NCBI GenBank assembly: GCA_963711215.1
Contig: CAVQDH010000002.1
Coordinates: 248,001 to 312,000, forward strand
From: WHUA01 sp963711215
Lineage (GTDB): Bacteria > Pseudomonadota > Alphaproteobacteria > UBA8366
Direction of reading: 5' to 3'
Length of the DNA: 64,000 nt
The notes beneath the pieces were generated by a model. The model ran no database searches. It saw nothing but the letters and a program-made list of their open reading frames with translations, and was not told the origin of the DNA. Below, piece after piece: positions 62,450 to 64,000 of the stretch (positions are counted from its first letter, which is position 1; each line of letters starts with the position of its first letter). Made by a program: the position numbers and the translations under genes.

Positions 62450-62842
62450 CTAGTTCAGCTGAATCGGCTGGTGGGGGCTGTCCAATGAAAATGCCGGAAT
62501 AGCCACGTCGAAGAATTCACCCGTCGCCAACTCCATCTGATACGTTCCGACCATAATTCCCGACGGCGTCTGCAATGGCGTGCCGCTCGTGTATTCGAAT
62601 TCCTCTCCAGGATGCAGGATTGGCTGCTCGCCGACAACTCCGGGGCCCCGGACTTCCTGAACCCGGCCGAGAGCATCCGTGATGCGCCAGTACCGGTTGC
62701 GGAGCTGCACCGTTTCTGCACCGATATTCTCGATCTTCACGTGATAGGCCCAAACGAAATGGTTCTCGTCCGGAGACGATTGATCTTCAAGGTAAAAGGG
62801 CTTCACGATAACCCTGATTTGCCGTGTTTGTTTTTCGTACAT
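62450..62842 (-). CDS. apaG: ApaG protein (DUF525)
   Basis: This 130-residue immunoglobulin-like fold protein is ApaG. Landmarks are 'VWAYHVKIENIGAETVQLRN', 'RYWRITDALGRVQEVRGPGV' and 'PILHPGEEFEYTSGTPL' with the 'GIMVGTYQM' strand. ApaG is linked to Co2+/Mg2+ tolerance and nucleotide binding; the exact role is unresolved. It is upstream of folE, with 79 bases between. Confidence 0.95.
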   Translation of the reverse strand: MYEKQTRQIRVIVKPFYLEDQSSPDENHFVWAYHVKIENIGAETVQLRNRYWRITDALGRVQEVRGPGVVGEQPILHPGEEFEYTSGTPLQTPSGIMVGTYQMELATGEFFDVAIPAFSLDSPHQPIQLN

Positions 62843-62946
62843 TCCTCGCTCCGGCGCGCGTTCTCAGCAGTGCACCTGCATCATATCGTCCGCTGCCGCC
62901 CCGATGTCAAAGCCGAAATGGCAGACCCTTTTGCCTCCCCGAAATA

Positions 62947-63435
62947 TTACCCGGAAGCGGGGTTTCGGCGGCGGACTAGGAATTTCATCAGCCCTTCCAG
63001 CACCCGCTCGCCCCGCTGGTTGCGAATCATCGAGCGCAAGACTACCACGCCCGTGGTCCGCTGCGCGGTCAGCTCGGCGACCTCGAGCAGCGGATAAAGA
63101 GTGTCGCCCACGTAAACGGGTTTCAGGAATCGCGAGGACTGCTCGATGAAGCCGACCAGGGCCGAACCGACATAGCGCGGGAAATCCCCGGCGCCCGGCG
63201 CGGTCTGGATCAGCGCCTGAAAGCCGTGCGCCAGCATGGCCGGATGGCCGTGCCGCCGGCAATACTCCACGTCGTAATGGATAGGATGGTTGTCGCCGGA
63301 CGCGAGCTGGAAAGCGGCGAACAATGCATCCGTCATGGTTCGCGACGGGATGGGGAAGCGCTGACCCAGCGTAAGGTCCTCGAAGTAATGCGCAGGCTCT
63401 TCGAGATCGTCCAAGGGGTGCGAGGCGTCGGTCAC
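62947..63435 (-). CDS. MaoC-family dehydratase
   Basis: This 162-residue hot-dog protein has the catalytic D-x4-H pair of R-specific hydratases in 'ASGDNHPIHYDVEYCR', followed by 'AMLAHGFQALIQ'. A nonstandard GTG at 63435 is chosen as start since AAGGAG lies about 13 bases upstream and homology begins there. It is 26 bases downstream of the CoA-transferase gene on the same strand. The pair is a second CoA module in this window, complementing that at 5413-9245. Confidence 0.88.
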   Translation of the reverse strand: MTDASHPLDDLEEPAHYFEDLTLGQRFPIPSRTMTDALFAAFQLASGDNHPIHYDVEYCRRHGHPAMLAHGFQALIQTAPGAGDFPRYVGSALVGFIEQSSRFLKPVYVGDTLYPLLEVAELTAQRTTGVVVLRSMIRNQRGERVLEGLMKFLVRRRNPASG

Positions 63436-63461
63436 GGCAGGTCCGCTCCTTTTCTTCTCTG

Positions 63462-64000
63462 TCAGCCGGGGAGCTTGACCGCGCCGTCGCCGACGAGGCC
63501 GGTGATTGCCGCGTCGTCGAGGCCGAGCTCGCCCAGGATGGCGCGGCCGTGCTGGCCAACTGCCGGCGATACCGGGGAGCCCTCCGGGTCGGTGCCGGGA
63601 ATGGCCGGGATGTGCACCGGTCCCATGCCGGGCTGGTCGACCAACGGCGCGGCCTGCGTCTCGGCCACCTGGGGATCGGCCAGCCAGTCGCCGAAATCGG
63701 CGATCGCGCTGGCCAGCACCTCGAATTCCGCGAAGCGCTGCAGCCAGTCCGCGGTAGTCCGGCCAGGAATGACCTCGGCCACCAGGTCGCGGATCGCATC
63801 GCTGTGGTGGCTGCGGGTCTCGAAGGTCTTGAAGCGCGGATCGTCGAGAATTTCCGGGCGCTCCATGGCGCGGCACAGCCGCTCGAAATGATGCTCTTTG
63901 ACCAGCGTGATCGCGATCCAGCCGTCCTTGGTGCGGTAGCTGCCGGCCGGCGCGTTGAGCACGCGCGGATTGCCGTCCTCGGCATGGTATTCGACGATCT
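63462..64000 (-). CDS. Family III CoA-transferase, C-terminal part (window edge)
   Basis: The visible 179 codons are the C-terminal part of a CaiB/BaiF CoA-transferase; the N-terminus lies beyond the window. Seen are 'GSYRTKDGWIAITLVKEHHF', 'EILDDPRFKTFETRSHHSDA', 'TADWLQRFAEFEVLASAIAD' and the usual final 'HGRAILGELGLDDAAI'. It lies immediately upstream of a MaoC gene. The substrate cannot be inferred from this part. Confidence 0.9.
   Translation of the reverse strand, partial: IVEYHAEDGNPRVLNAPAGSYRTKDGWIAITLVKEHHFERLCRAMERPEILDDPRFKTFETRSHHSDAIRDLVAEVIPGRTTADWLQRFAEFEVLASAIADFGDWLADPQVAETQAAPLVDQPGMGPVHIPAIPGTDPEGSPVSPAVGQHGRAILGELGLDDAAITGLVGDGAVKLPG

Overview
The window is a GC-rich chromosomal segment from an alphaproteobacterium, most likely of the Rhodospirillales type. 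The basis is the complete ccoNOQP-ccoGHIS set with a perfect FNR-type site, a PhaR/PhaA/PhaB polyhydroxybutyrate locus, a tripartite tricarboxylate transporter (TTT) expansion, family III CoA-transferase modules, and an argD-argF-hslO-lipoprotein order. I infer this from gene content; no rRNA, tRNA, CRISPR array or insertion sequence was seen.

Layout. 1-5340: two divergent, mirror-image TTT uptake systems (tctC-tctB-tctA on each strand), the left one cut by the window edge. 5413-9245: a minus-strand acyl-CoA catabolic operon (acyl-CoA dehydrogenase, MaoC hydratase, family III CoA-transferase, enoyl-CoA hydratase). 9759-12353: an unusual 864-residue protein with a beta-rich N-terminal domain, a very long coiled coil containing tryptophan-spaced 15-residue repeats, one membrane segment and a C-terminal SH3 domain. 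12455-17267: a TauD-like dioxygenase followed by hydantoinase/oxoprolinase subunits HyuB and HyuA. 17280-24486 (minus strand): glnS, a fumarylacetoacetate hydrolase-family gene, a secreted von Willebrand-type protein, a membrane glycosyltransferase and a CocE-type hydrolase. 24900-34153: a PanE-like reductase and the complete cbb3 oxidase structural and assembly operon. 34150-39949: an MFS exporter, a PEP mutase-family enzyme, an alpha/beta hydrolase and a PAS-GGDEF-EAL protein. 39965-44505: the PHB locus. 44515-49613: an aldo/keto reductase, NUDIX, DMT permease, HAD, cupin, GST and methyltransferase genes. 49631-50939: DAHP synthase preceded by an aromatic leader peptide and attenuator. 50985-55267: an RND efflux pair. 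55404-64000: recX, argD-argF-hslO, a lipoprotein, trkH, folE, apaG and a second MaoC/CoA-transferase pair.

How the genes work together. The TTT systems and CoA modules suggest scavenging of carboxylates that are activated by CoA transfer and then beta-oxidised to acetyl-CoA. Acetyl-CoA can be stored as PHB by PhaA and PhaB and a short PhaC-like enzyme. FNR/FixK-type sites upstream of both ccoN and phaB suggest that low oxygen controls respiration and carbon storage together.

Main findings. (i) A pan-aromatic attenuator upstream of the DAHP synthase gene: a 27-codon leader with Tyr-Tyr-Phe-Trp-Phe-Phe codons, three mutually exclusive complementary segments and a strong terminator, with a promoter placed so that the leader mRNA may be leaderless. 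(ii) Pentadecad Trp repeats in the coiled-coil/SH3 protein. (iii) A substantial out-of-frame overlap between a small PHA-associated gene and the phaC-like gene. (iv) Eight apparent frameshifts in seven genes, every one of them a +1 shift; this looks like residual insertion errors in the assembly rather than gene decay, and should be settled before calling pseudogenes.
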